Part shown: in pieces, positions 1-8,609 of the stretch
How the letters are laid out: the number at the start of each line of letters is the position of its first letter
Position numbering within the stretch: position 1 is the first letter of the stretch
NCBI GenBank assembly: GCA_000708835.1
Contig: DF237583.1
Span: 4,649-42,899 of the forward strand
Origin: Klebsormidium nitens
Taxonomy: Eukaryota > Streptophyta > Klebsormidiophyceae > Klebsormidiales > Klebsormidiaceae
Reading direction: 5' to 3'
Length of the DNA stretch: 38,251 bases
Notes under the pieces: generated by a model
What the model saw: only the letters and a program-made list of their open reading frames with translations
Databases searched by the model: none
What the model was told of the DNA's origin: nothing
Position numbers and translations under genes: made by a program

Positions 1-152
1 CAATGAATCACGGCCCAATGGTCTTGAGACGCGACTTCAGTACTGGTGACGCGTCACCAGTCTAGGGGTCTCGTAACGCGATTTTAAAATTGCTGCCGCG
101 TCCTAGTTTGAGGGTCCGGCTTATTAGTACTGAGCCGCTTTTGGGGAGGTCC

Positions 153-1186
153 ATGGAAGACACACCCATCGCAGCAGCCTTCAGGAGCGCCAAGTTCGCT
201 GTTGACTTGGATGAAGCCCTGCGTTCTTTAAGTGGCTGTTACAGCAGAAAGTCACACGTGGTTGCTAGATTGAAAAATGCCTCCTTGTTCGAGCAAGGAA
301 AAGACTATATTGTGTCAAAGCTACCCCTCAGCAAGCACAAATATTATTTGACAGAATCATGTCTCAAGCGGCTGAGGTCTCAAAGGGGGGTGAGTGTGAA
401 AACGCCATCAGCAAAGACAAGATCTGGCAACAGGGATCAGGTGGACTTGGTGACACGGCTGGAAAGGTTGGAGAGGCGGGAAGCAGAGCTGGAGGAGCAG
501 GTTGCCACGTTGGCAGACAGTCACGTCTCTGGACAGCTGCAGGAGGGGCAGCAAGCCTCGAAAGGCTCGGTGGGGCATGCAAGCACGGCAGAAGTTGCAG
601 GGCAAGCCGTCATTTTGGATAGCATCAGTGACAATGGTTCTTGGGTGGGGCAGGGCTGGGTTGACAATGATCAGCTTGTCGATGGCTTCCGAGTCTGTAA
701 GACAGAACTACAGCGCTTGTTAGAAAGGGGCAGCCCTCTGGTCACGGAGAGAGCATGCAAGCTCTATGACATGCCATGCCCAAGGGGGTTGAAACCTCTG
801 CGAGATCTTGTTTGGAAGCGGCTCACCGCTGCGCTGGGGGATCAGTATGTCTTGTTGAGCTCCAGAGTCATTACAAATGATGCCAAATCAAGCGAGCAGA
901 TGCTGCACAGGGATATTGATGTCTGTGCAAGCCCACAGTCTTGATTGTCTTCATGCTGCCGTTTGTGGAGGTCAGTGGAGACCAAGGGCCAACTGAGGTG
1001 CTCTGCCCGGGAGGAAGTGCAAAGATGACCACAAAGCCGGGGGCCATGTACGGGTTTGATGCTTACTTGAGGCATAGAGCAACTGCCAATACAAGCTGTA
1101 TGAGTAGACCTGTCTTGGTACTCGACTGCTGCTTGCGCTCACACCGGGCTATGCTGAGGAAGGATCATTTGTACAAGCTGAGGTAA
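153..1186 (+). CDS. MSV199-like domain plus PhyH-type 2OG dioxygenase-like protein, frameshifted
   Basis: The reading frame from ATG 153 runs to a stop at 944. The next frame continues the same protein to 1186. The N-terminal part (about residues 40-77) has a FEQGKDYI...YYLT...LKRL pattern like the MSV199-type DNA-binding domains of large DNA viruses. A Glu/Arg-rich coiled coil follows (about residues 95-125). The distal part looks like phytanoyl-CoA dioxygenase: an HRD (HxD) iron-binding pair near 907, then a GPTEVLCPGS turn, then LRHRATANTS with the distal His, then RPVLVL, where the Arg would bind 2-oxoglutarate. The HxD lies in the first frame and the distal His in the second, so a frame break falls at about 917-940. 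One missing base would explain it. The DNA-binding call is the weaker half. The substrate is unknown. The earlier TTG at 90 is an unlikely start. Confidence 0.55.
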
Positions 1187-1200
1187 ACTTTAGAACATCA

Positions 1201-2040
1201 TCAATCAGGCTTTGCCTTTGCTCGTATCTTGATGAAGGTGGCCATCTCTGCATTACCCCTGGCCACCATCCTCTCAATCTCTGCTGCACCTGGAAGTGTC
1301 TTCTCTGGTTTGGTCTTGATGCGCAGTATGCTACATTCATCATTCGCTGGTGCGGGGCACAACCGCAGTGCTGCTGCCAGAAGCATGCAGAAGTATGCGT
1401 ACATGTTGAGCTCCTTGCCAAGTATGCGGTCAGCTCCCAGTATGCAAACTCCTATCTTGCTGTGATTCGGGATGTCATCCAGCTCTTCATAAGGAAAGTA
1501 CCGCATGATAGCACCGTCCACACACACCTCGCCACCATGCATGCAGAATGGTAGCAGAAATGGAATGCTGCAGCTGATCCTTATTGCCTCCATGATTGGC
1601 ATGTTTGGTGTGGTATCTGCATCAAATGTCAAGGCTGAGCAAGAGTCGAGCCCAGTTCCGAACATGCACAACTCTTTGCCACGTGCCCGCAGCGAAGTGA
1701 ATGTCTTTGGTTCACCAGCTCGCCACCCCATGTCCATGTAGGTTTCCACCTCCTCAAAGAGACGCTTGCCATCGCTGAGGCCCATGATCTCCAGAAACCT
1801 AATAATGCTCAGGTCCATGATGCTCGCAAAGTCCAGGCGTCTTTCGATGATCGACTTGGAGACATCCTTTGCACTGATTCCCAGTGCTGCAAATGCTGCA
1901 ATGATGCTCCCAGCACTGGTACCCACGAAGCGCGTGGTTTTGTCAAGCATCCCAGATTCTTGCAGCGCTTCGAGGACACCAAGATGGATGAATCCCTCAA
2001 AGCCCGCAGCAGAAAAAACAACTCCTTGGATGGACTGCAT
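1201..2040 (-). CDS. patatin-like phospholipase
   Basis: This is a 279-residue serine acyl hydrolase of the patatin family, which cleaves acyl chains from membrane lipids. The oxyanion-hole segment is SAAGFEG near residues 10-16, close to the usual GxGxxG. The nucleophile motif GTSAG puts the catalytic Ser at 42. The partner Asp of the Ser-Asp dyad is in VCVDGA (Asp175). Start ATG 2040 places the glycine loop at the usual distance from the N terminus. No signal peptide is visible, so it probably acts in the cytosol or in the virion. It ends 14 bp from the convergent dioxygenase-like gene and begins 5 bp after the stop of the same-strand membrane-protein gene, so the two may be co-transcribed. 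Patatins are common in giant viruses and in bacteria. Confidence 0.88.
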   Translation of the reverse strand: MQSIQGVVFSAAGFEGFIHLGVLEALQESGMLDKTTRFVGTSAGSIIAAFAALGISAKDVSKSIIERRLDFASIMDLSIIRFLEIMGLSDGKRLFEEVETYMDMGWRAGEPKTFTSLRARGKELCMFGTGLDSCSALTFDADTTPNMPIMEAIRISCSIPFLLPFCMHGGEVCVDGAIMRYFPYEELDDIPNHSKIGVCILGADRILGKELNMYAYFCMLLAAALRLCPAPANDECSILRIKTKPEKTLPGAAEIERMVARGNAEMATFIKIRAKAKPD

Positions 2041-2045
2041 GAATC

Positions 2046-2399
2046 CTATTCATTGGCTCCGGAAATGTGTTCACTTTGCACGCCCCTGGCCACATCGAAC
2101 GACTCTCGTTCAGTCAGCTTGAGCAGCACCTTGGAGCCCCGGCCTTGGTTCAAGAGGATCTCTAGCTGGGGCTGCTCGTCGATCTCAATCAGGTCCTTGG
2201 GGACAATATCCACTATTGAAAGCGTTGATGTGGAGAGCAGGTGCCGGCGAACCAGCTTGGTGACATTCACCTCCATGCTGCTGTTTGAGAACGTGGCTCG
2301 TTCCACCAAGCTCGATCGCAGCACATTACGGTACAAGATTAGCGCAAGGGTAAGGCAAAGGAATACAAGCACAGGAAGCAACATCGTTCTCATACGCAT
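2046..2399 (-). CDS. signal-anchored membrane protein of unknown function
   Basis: This is a 117-residue protein starting at ATG 2399 (MRMRTMLLPV). It has one long hydrophobic segment at about residues 6-24 followed by a basic residue, which suggests a signal anchor with the rest facing the lumen or the virion surface. The remainder is polar and acidic with two N-glycosylation-type sequons. No family is recognised. I chose this start because upstream codons in the open frame run into the divergent xylanase gene and look non-coding. It is followed immediately by the patatin gene on the same strand. The 53 bp between this start and ATG 2453 must hold both promoters. Confidence 0.6.
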   Translation of the reverse strand: MRMRTMLLPVLVFLCLTLALILYRNVLRSSLVERATFSNSSMEVNVTKLVRRHLLSTSTLSIVDIVPKDLIEIDEQPQLEILLNQGRGSKVLLKLTERESFDVARGVQSEHISGANE

Positions 2400-2452
2400 A
2401 CTTTCAAGCAGCTCATTGTGTGACGCAGGCCGCAAAAATCTGGCTAAAGGAC

Positions 2453-4696
2453 ATGGCTCCGGTGTTCCTCCCTGTGCTGCTTCTGTTGCTCTCCGTCCTG
2501 CCGACCCACTGTACATTCCTCGACCCATCGACGGCTCAGAGCTTCGGCTATTGTGATATCATGCACCGCCCAGACGGATCGGTGGCCGCCACAAACAGGG
2601 AGCACACGTTCTCCGGGCCTAGCTGGGACGTATCAAAGCTTGTTCAGGGAGGCACCACCTACACTCTGAACACAGAGTGCACGGTGGCTATCGGGGCGGG
2701 CACCCTGAAGATGAGCATCGCTGAGCACCTGGGCAGCATAGCATGGAACCCAAACATGGCCTCTGCTAACGTATCACTTGGCAACTGGGCAACCCTCTCG
2801 GTCAATTATGGGGTCGACGGGGCGTTCAATCCTTCAAAGGGGGACAAGCTCATCGTATACGTGGAAGGAGCCGCTGCCGGAGTGGACCTGATCTGCAGGT
2901 CAGCAGCACCACTGATGCCGGCCGGCACTAGCGGTGGGGGCCTCAAGCTAGCGGCGGCACGGACAAACCGTTTAATCGGGACAGCTGTCGATGACCAGAA
3001 GCTAAGCGACCCACAATACGCCCGGGCATTAAAAGCTGACTTTAACTTTGTGACCTGTGAGAATTGCATGAAGTTTGACGCAACGGAAGCTAATCAGGGG
3101 AGTTTTAGCTTTGGGGGAGGTGATGCGCTTGTCGCCTTTGCTGCCCAGAACAACATGACGGTCAAGGGACACTGCTTGGTGTGGGGCCAGCAGCTTCCGG
3201 GCTGGATTGCGGGTGTTGGGGACCTTCAAAAGGCAATGGTCGACCATATAAACGGGGTGGTAACGCACTACAAGGGAAAGGTAAAATACTGGGATGTTCT
3301 GAATGAGGTGATCGATGATAATCCCGGCAGCCAGGACGGGATGAAAGGAACAGTGTATCAGAGCCGTTTGGGCACAGGCTACGTCGAGGCTGCCTTCCGT
3401 GCGGCCCATGCAGCCGACCCGGACGCTCTGCTGCTCGCCAATGATTACGGGGTAGAGCTGATGACGGACAAGTCACAGAGGTTCTACGACATGGTCAGCC
3501 GCCTGGTGAAAAAGGGGGTCCCTATCCACGGCGTGGGCTTCCAGAGCCACTTTGATGGCACAGAAAAGCTGACGGACATGGCGACAAACATGCAGAGATT
3601 TGCGGATCTCGGGCTTTTCATCATGATCTCCGAGCTGGACGTGCAGTACCTCAAGTTTCCTGGCAGCGATCAGGACAAGCTGAAGGCCCAAGCAGACTTC
3701 TACAAGAAGGTGGTCTCCATCTGCATGTCACAAAGGGCTTGCAAGGCAATAACCACATGGGGTGTTCGTGACTCTGACTCGTGGTTGCTAACTCAGATTG
3801 GCCCCAATGAGAAACCGCTGCTGTTTGACATGAAATACACAAAGAAGCCGGCGTACAGCGCAGTGCTTGACGCCCTGAACGATCAGGCACCTGCGACCAC
3901 AACGCGCAGGCTGCTGCAGGCGGAGCAAGGGACCGCTCCGCTGCCGTTGGGGAGCAGCTCCCCAGTTTCGGTCACTTTCTATGAGAGTCCGGGCATGCGG
4001 TGCAGCGACGGCTTGGGGATGTGTGGATTTGGGAATACCGCAGCAGGAGGAACGGACTTTTTGAAGAACGCCTTGTACCCGTTGCATGCCGCTAGTGGAA
4101 ACTTCGAATTCTTAGGGGGTTGCGGAGCCTGCGGGGTTCTTCATTACAATGGCCTGGCACGCGGTTACACGATCACGGATGTTACCGATGCAATTGACAG
4201 CCTAGGGGAGCGGGACTGGCCACCCAAAAGAGCGCACCTTGATCTTTGTTGTTCTGAATTCAGTTACTTCCAGTCCCTCGACAAGGGGTACGGGATCGAT
4301 TGTTCGCAAGGAGGAGAATTTACTGGGGTTTGGACCCGAGTATCTTGCGAGACCATGGGCCACCCAAACTGGAACAATGATGGAGCAGTTGTCAGGATCA
4401 TGAAGTGGAATCGATATGCGGGGGCCTTGTATGTTGCACGATTGCCTGGGGTAGGTGAGGTTGAGTCAATTGACTTTTTAACAAGCAATGGGGAACACTT
4501 TCCAGGAAAAAAGGTGGAGGGTTGGGGAGCATATTACAGTTCAAACACGGACCTATCTGGCAAGGGTTCGGTTGGTTTGAAAGTCACACTTGTTGATGGC
4601 TCTATATTTGACTGGTCCATGGCCTTCCCCCTGCCTGACTTTGTCCTTTGGCAGGATGGTAACGTGTACATGCTACCTCTGCCTACGAGTACATAG
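2453..4696 (+). CDS. secreted CBM-GH10 xylanase-expansin fusion
   Basis: This 747-residue secreted protein has three wall-active parts. A signal peptide (about residues 1-20) follows ATG 2453; the GTG at 2420 would put charged residues ahead of it. Residues about 30-145 look like a beta-sandwich carbohydrate-binding module (CBM22/CBM4_9 type). Residues about 160-480 are a GH10 endo-1,4-beta-xylanase. The acid/base is in WDVLNEV (Glu285) and the nucleophile in ISELDVQY (Glu394). HCLVWGQQLPGW is also typical of the family. After a linker, residues about 500-747 form an expansin. It has a double-psi barrel with GGCGACG and HLDLC (expansins usually have HFDL), then a CBM63-like domain with WGAYY and a DG turn. 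GH10 cuts xylan, and expansins loosen wall polymers without hydrolysis. The gene ends 2 bp from the convergent EsV-1-7 gene, which ties it to the viral block. Confidence 0.93.
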   Translation: MAPVFLPVLLLLLSVLPTHCTFLDPSTAQSFGYCDIMHRPDGSVAATNREHTFSGPSWDVSKLVQGGTTYTLNTECTVAIGAGTLKMSIAEHLGSIAWNPNMASANVSLGNWATLSVNYGVDGAFNPSKGDKLIVYVEGAAAGVDLICRSAAPLMPAGTSGGGLKLAAARTNRLIGTAVDDQKLSDPQYARALKADFNFVTCENCMKFDATEANQGSFSFGGGDALVAFAAQNNMTVKGHCLVWGQQLPGWIAGVGDLQKAMVDHINGVVTHYKGKVKYWDVLNEVIDDNPGSQDGMKGTVYQSRLGTGYVEAAFRAAHAADPDALLLANDYGVELMTDKSQRFYDMVSRLVKKGVPIHGVGFQSHFDGTEKLTDMATNMQRFADLGLFIMISELDVQYLKFPGSDQDKLKAQADFYKKVVSICMSQRACKAITTWGVRDSDSWLLTQIGPNEKPLLFDMKYTKKPAYSAVLDALNDQAPATTTRRLLQAEQGTAPLPLGSSSPVSVTFYESPGMRCSDGLGMCGFGNTAAGGTDFLKNALYPLHAASGNFEFLGGCGACGVLHYNGLARGYTITDVTDAIDSLGERDWPPKRAHLDLCCSEFSYFQSLDKGYGIDCSQGGEFTGVWTRVSCETMGHPNWNNDGAVVRIMKWNRYAGALYVARLPGVGEVESIDFLTSNGEHFPGKKVEGWGAYYSSNTDLSGKGSVGLKVTLVDGSIFDWSMAFPLPDFVLWQDGNVYMLPLPTST

Positions 4697-4698
4697 AA

Positions 4699-5886
4699 CT
4701 ACTCAGTCTCTCTCTTGCGCTTTGCCTTCCTCTGCCTCGCACCCTTGGTTTGGCCCTGGTCCTCCCAGCTGTAGCCGTCATAGAACAGGTGCTCGACGGT
4801 CACTTCGCGTTCAGGCACGTGCGTGAGGTGGTAGTTCAGGCGCTCAAGGTAAACCTTCATTCGTGCTTCCCACATGGCCTGATCCCTGATGACGGGCACC
4901 CCGAGCTTGTTGTACTTGAAGCAGCTCGGGTGCTTCAGGCCATCAGCAGATGTGAAGCTGTCTGGGTTGAAGCGCAGCTGCACCTGGGGCCGGTTGCCAG
5001 CATCCTGAAAGAGCTCCATGAGCCTCTTGTTGTCACAGGAGTAGTTGCTGGAAGAGTGCTGCTCCTCGTCGCACTCCGAGTGTACGGTGTGGGTGTACAC
5101 ATCGACGAAGATGTCCGGCCTCCGCGCCGAGCACCCCCCCTGAAGCTTCTTGTCGAAGGTGACCTGCGCCGTGTCTGGGAGAACGCCTGCTGCCTTGATG
5201 TGGTCAACGAAGTGTTGCTCCTTGATTTTGTAATTCCGAGAGACCTTCTCGTCTGGGAAAAGGAACACAAAGCAGCGAAGACAATAGCCCTTGTTGCGGT
5301 TCTGCACGATCGTGCTGCATCCGTTGAGACACTTGTTGTGCGCAACGTCCTCCATGCCCTCAGTCTTACAGTGTGCACAATGAGTGCGTGGACCACCTAT
5401 GAGGCCAAAGCTCGGGATTCCCCTCTGGCAGAAGCACTTTTTAGTAACAACGTTAAGCATGTCCTCAGTTTTGCATATGGCACAATGGGTAGGCTGTCTC
5501 CACTTGAGCCCGAAGCTGGGCAGCTGTTGCCCACAGTAGCACTTCTTGTGAACCAAGTCCACCATGCCTTCGCCCCTGCATTCGGCGCAGTGGGTGGGGC
5601 GCTCGTCTCTGAAGCCAAAGCTTGGCTGCCCGCGCCCGCACACACACGTTTTGTTTTTGACATCCACCATACCATCCAACTTGCAGCGGGCGCAATGTGT
5701 AGGACTCTTTCCACCATTCCCAAAGGTTGGCTGCCCTTGTTTGCATGCACATCTCTTGTTCTTGACATCAATCATGCCCTCCAGCTTACACTTCAAACAG
5801 TGGGAGGGCTTGTTTCCTTCAAACCCAAAGGTAGGCCGAGCCCGCTTGCACCTGCACAAAGGCCTCTTCCGTTGTACTTTTTCCAT
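4699..5886 (-). CDS. EsV-1-7-type cysteine-repeat protein with Vsr/DUF559-like nuclease tail
   Basis: This is a 395-residue protein. Starting a few residues after the ATG at 5886, five 35-residue repeats follow the pattern C-x-C-x16-C-x2-C-x12, each with P(T/S)FG, a Pro-x-His before the third Cys, and GM. This is the EsV-1-7 repeat first named from an Ectocarpus virus, with the usual C-x4-C shortened to C-x-C and the final His replaced by Cys. Another Cys-rich knuckle (CLNGC...YCLRCF) leads to a C-terminal domain with RRPD, SECDEEQH, a downstream Asp-Asn-Lys-Arg and LRFNPD. That order matches the Vsr/DUF559 branch of PD-(D/E)xK nucleases. Nuclease activity is inferred. The same tail occurs in the gene at 8610. 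The ORF extends to 5934, but ATG 5886 directly precedes the repeats. Confidence 0.8.
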   Translation of the reverse strand: MEKVQRKRPLCRCKRARPTFGFEGNKPSHCLKCKLEGMIDVKNKRCACKQGQPTFGNGGKSPTHCARCKLDGMVDVKNKTCVCGRGQPSFGFRDERPTHCAECRGEGMVDLVHKKCYCGQQLPSFGLKWRQPTHCAICKTEDMLNVVTKKCFCQRGIPSFGLIGGPRTHCAHCKTEGMEDVAHNKCLNGCSTIVQNRNKGYCLRCFVFLFPDEKVSRNYKIKEQHFVDHIKAAGVLPDTAQVTFDKKLQGGCSARRPDIFVDVYTHTVHSECDEEQHSSSNYSCDNKRLMELFQDAGNRPQVQLRFNPDSFTSADGLKHPSCFKYNKLGVPVIRDQAMWEARMKVYLERLNYHLTHVPEREVTVEHLFYDGYSWEDQGQTKGARQRKAKRKRETE

Positions 5887-6095
5887 ACCGTTTGAGTATG
5901 AATCAGCAGTTTGTTTGTTCTTAAGCCAACGCACTCTCTGTCAAGCATTAGGCCCTCCTTGGCAAGCCTTGGCATGCAAGCCAATTGCTGGCACTGGTGG
6001 TGCCCTCTCTTGCCAGGGAGTGCCACCCGTTGCAGGAACAAAGAGTAAGAAAGTCGCCTTTGGTGCTTCATTTTCAAAATACTCCAAGCGCCAAG

Positions 6096-6626
6096 ATGAT
6101 GCTCTTCATCGGACCTTTGGTGGATCTCTGGCCAGTCAGGCGCTATGCGTACGCACACAGCGATTTCATCTATGTCGATGGCCTGCCCAAGAGCAGGTAC
6201 TTTGAACCCAATCAAGCTGGTTGGCAGGTTTCAAAGGACAAGGAAACGATGGTATCCCACATCAGAGACAATCTGCAGTCTGACGATGCACTTGTCTCTG
6301 ATGAAGAGCTTCCCAACGACGTGCACGTCTTCAGGCTGCAAGGTGGTGCCAAACTCACGTACTACTTCAACAGATTGGACACCGACATACCCAGCGACCC
6401 ACTTCTGAAGGACGTTCTGCCCCTGGTGACCGCCGTTTACATTCAAGGATGCCGGCCCAAGTTGCCACAATTGCCCCTTCTAAAAAGGTGCTACTACACT
6501 GGAGCTTGTAGTGATGTTGAGGTTCCAGAGTCTGTTCTGACCATCATAGTCCCTGAGGTGGATGACAATCTTGAATATTCTCACGAAATAAGGTGTGATT
6601 ATTGCGAGGAGACTATTGAGCTGTAG
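6096..6626 (+). CDS. hypothetical protein
   Basis: This is a 176-residue protein starting at the tandem ATG ATG at 6096. It is acidic overall and has no membrane segment or signal peptide. The N-terminal stretch is aromatic (LWPVRRYAYAHSDFIYVDG). A CDYCEETIEL tail ends in a CxxC pair that could bind metal. I do not recognise a family. It lies 209 bp from the divergent EsV-1-7 gene, and its last 14 bp overlap the end of the convergent lipase gene. That fits the tight tail-to-tail spacing seen throughout the block and argues that it is real. Confidence 0.6.
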   Translation: MMLFIGPLVDLWPVRRYAYAHSDFIYVDGLPKSRYFEPNQAGWQVSKDKETMVSHIRDNLQSDDALVSDEELPNDVHVFRLQGGAKLTYYFNRLDTDIPSDPLLKDVLPLVTAVYIQGCRPKLPQLPLLKRCYYTGACSDVEVPESVLTIIVPEVDDNLEYSHEIRCDYCEETIEL

Positions 6627-7419
6627 AGAGGATTGGGGCGGAACTCTGCTTTCCAGCTTGTGCGTCCAGAGCAAGGGAGTCATTCGCCGCGTCGAGTGCT
6701 TGATCCTCCCCTGGTGCCAACAAGCACTGAATGTACACTCTCAGTGTGTGATAGTGGAGGTCAATTGGGTCATAGATTCCAAAAAGCCGCCGCAAAGCAT
6801 GTTTCAAGAAGAAAATCCAGTCTCTCATACCGTGCGGTCCTTGTAAAGTGCACTCTGTTGGCACGTGCGCGTACATGGAAAGATGCCGGGGGATGGGATC
6901 AAACTTGTGAGAGACTCTGATCGAAGTCTTCACCCTTTCTGCAAAGCGGATTATAAAGGTTGCATTGCCCAGAGGAGGCGAACCGAAAGTGACGCATCTA
7001 ATCCTTGCGTCTGGGAACTCGCGGGTCATGTCGTAAGCACAGAGCGTCGCAATTGCCCCTCCACTAGAGTGGCCCGTGCACGTGATTGCTGCATTCGGGT
7101 GGTCATTGAGGAACGTTCTCACAAGTTCGACACATTTTGGAGCATATCGGGCGTACCTCTGGCAGAAGCCCCTGTGAACAAACACTCCGGGGTCCATCTC
7201 GGACGCTGGATGCTCGCGAAGAAGGTCGAGGTCCTCACATACGTCAGAGAAATCGGCCGTTCCTCTGAAAGCCAAGACGATCTCGCGCTCGAGTTTCAAA
7301 CAGATGAAGCCTTCTGCAACGGTCTGAATGTCAGTCACATCTATCTTGCACTCTTCTGGAAGCCCTTCACTTGTATAGGCGAGCCACGAGTAAGCTGCAC
7401 ATGCAAGGACGGTAGACAT
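6613..7419 (-). CDS. class 3 (fungal-type) lipase
   Basis: This is a triacylglycerol lipase-family serine hydrolase of 268 residues if it starts at ATG 7419. The full triad can be read: nucleophile Ser118 in TGHSSGG, Asp174 in HKFDPIPR and His222/224 in LHYHTLRVY. VLAFRGTADFSD is the oxyanion strand, and VTFGSPPLGN follows the nucleophile helix as in class 3 lipases. No signal peptide is visible. An upstream in-frame ATG at 7506 would add 29 Pro/Ala-rich residues and overlap the ATG of the divergent gene at 7505. I prefer 7419 because it opens right before the family's AAYSWLAY helix and leaves 85 bp for promoters, but 7506 cannot be excluded. It may act on host lipids at entry or exit. Confidence 0.88.
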   Translation of the reverse strand: MSTVLACAAYSWLAYTSEGLPEECKIDVTDIQTVAEGFICLKLEREIVLAFRGTADFSDVCEDLDLLREHPASEMDPGVFVHRGFCQRYARYAPKCVELVRTFLNDHPNAAITCTGHSSGGAIATLCAYDMTREFPDARIRCVTFGSPPLGNATFIIRFAERVKTSIRVSHKFDPIPRHLSMYAHVPTECTLQGPHGMRDWIFFLKHALRRLFGIYDPIDLHYHTLRVYIQCLLAPGEDQALDAANDSLALDAQAGKQSSAPILSTAQ

Positions 7420-7504
7420 TGACGGACGTACTATCACCGTCAGCGCGAAAAAATCTCGCACGTATTCAGGTGCAGCTGTTGCTGGTGCTGGAGCATCGTT
7501 GGGC

Positions 7505-7702
7505 ATGTTGCCTCAGCTGCTCGTAGGCGGCATAGTGCTGGTACTCGGTTTTGTCATCTATGCTAGAGAGTCAAAGAAACTCAAGCAACAGCAGAGTCGA
7601 TTCAGGCTGTACTTTGGGCTGGCTGTCATGCTGCTTGGCAGTATCATAGGGCTCGGTCTTGGTGCGGGCTTTACATTTCACCAATTGATGGATCAGGTGT
7701 AA
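7505..7702 (+). CDS. small two-helix membrane protein
   Basis: This is a 65-residue protein with two predicted transmembrane helices, about residues 3-19 and 35-55, separated by a strongly basic, Gln-rich loop (ESKKLKQQQSRFR). Such hairpin membrane proteins are common in giant-virus virions, but no family is assigned. It starts at ATG 7505 and ends 28 bp from the convergent gene at 7731. Its ATG overlaps a potential upstream start of the divergent lipase through a shared CATG. Confidence 0.6.
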   Translation: MLPQLLVGGIVLVLGFVIYARESKKLKQQQSRFRLYFGLAVMLLGSIIGLGLGAGFTFHQLMDQV

Positions 7703-7730
7703 GGCACGCAGTAGTGAAGTCTCAAAGCTA

Positions 7731-8339
7731 CTATCCTGCAGTGCTTGCGATCGCACTGCACACGTTCCAGGAAGAGGTCGCCTCACTGTAGCTTTGAAAC
7801 AGTAGAGCGCCCTTCGTTGCAAGGATGCGCCAAGAGCCATCGGCTTTTGGCCCAAACATTACAGCGTTGACGTCATCAGACGAAAGATCCACTGTTTCGC
7901 CATTGTTCTGGACAACAATTGTGGTCTGTGGGGCGAGCTTCTCGCTTGTCACGGCCCCAGGTGCAATGTTTGCACTTCCCACGGCGTTTGTCCCGAGGAG
8001 AATCTTGATCTTGGCCCACGAGCTGCTGTTGTCCCCCAAACCAGGCCCAAGGAAGACGTACGTGTCCCCAGCATGCGCAAGGCTGCTGTCCGATTGCGGG
8101 GCGAAGCCGGGATAGCTCAGCAGCCCCCCTCGAGCAACCCCAAAGTAGTCACCCACGACACGCCCAGCAGTGTTGTTTTCCAGGAGAGGATTCGGGCTCG
8201 GATCGCTCACATCTACATCGCCCAGCCATCTCTTTGTTGGCAAGGTCAGCGTGCCACTCGTTGCCCCGGAAGACGTCCCCGGAGCATTGATGCCGGGGTC
8301 ATCATCGAACTCATTCAACAGCTGGTTGAACAAGCTCAT
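7731..8339 (-). CDS. probable virion or fibre-like protein
   Basis: This 202-residue protein starts at ATG 8339 (MSLFNQLLNEFDDDPG). The first 40 residues are Ser/Thr/Gly-rich and probably disordered. The middle carries a GSANIAPGAVTSEKLAP segment, typical of the shaft or collar repeats of phage tail fibres and other virion fibre proteins. The rest is predicted beta-rich with no Cys cluster or membrane segment. Function in a fibre or surface appendage is inferred from that motif alone. Upstream ORF codons up to 8438 look non-coding and are not used. Confidence 0.5.
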   Translation of the reverse strand: MSLFNQLLNEFDDDPGINAPGTSSGATSGTLTLPTKRWLGDVDVSDPSPNPLLENNTAGRVVGDYFGVARGGLLSYPGFAPQSDSSLAHAGDTYVFLGPGLGDNSSSWAKIKILLGTNAVGSANIAPGAVTSEKLAPQTTIVVQNNGETVDLSSDDVNAVMFGPKADGSWRILATKGALLFQSYSEATSSWNVCSAIASTAG

Positions 8340-8609
8340 GGCGGGCACAGTACCCCCCTGAAGGACGGCTGCAAATTTGGATCTTCTTTTTTCCGTGCTA
8401 GCACTCCGCAGACTCCTTCTTGCTGACCCCTTTGTCAAGCTCTCTCTTGTTGTCGAGGCTTGTGCTTCTGTGCATCTTTGTCATACCTCTTGTCAGCTCC
8501 TTCAGCTGCATGGCATGTTGATTGGAAGGCTGTGGTGCAAGATGTCTGGTGCGAACGTGTACTTAAGGTTAAAGAGTCTCTTAAAACTTACCAACGTTTC
8601 AAAGAGGCA

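Noticed and set aside
4750-5895. Plus-strand 381-residue open frame opposite the EsV-1-7 gene
   Set aside because: It lacks domains, while the minus strand holds five regular Cys repeats and a nuclease-like tail.
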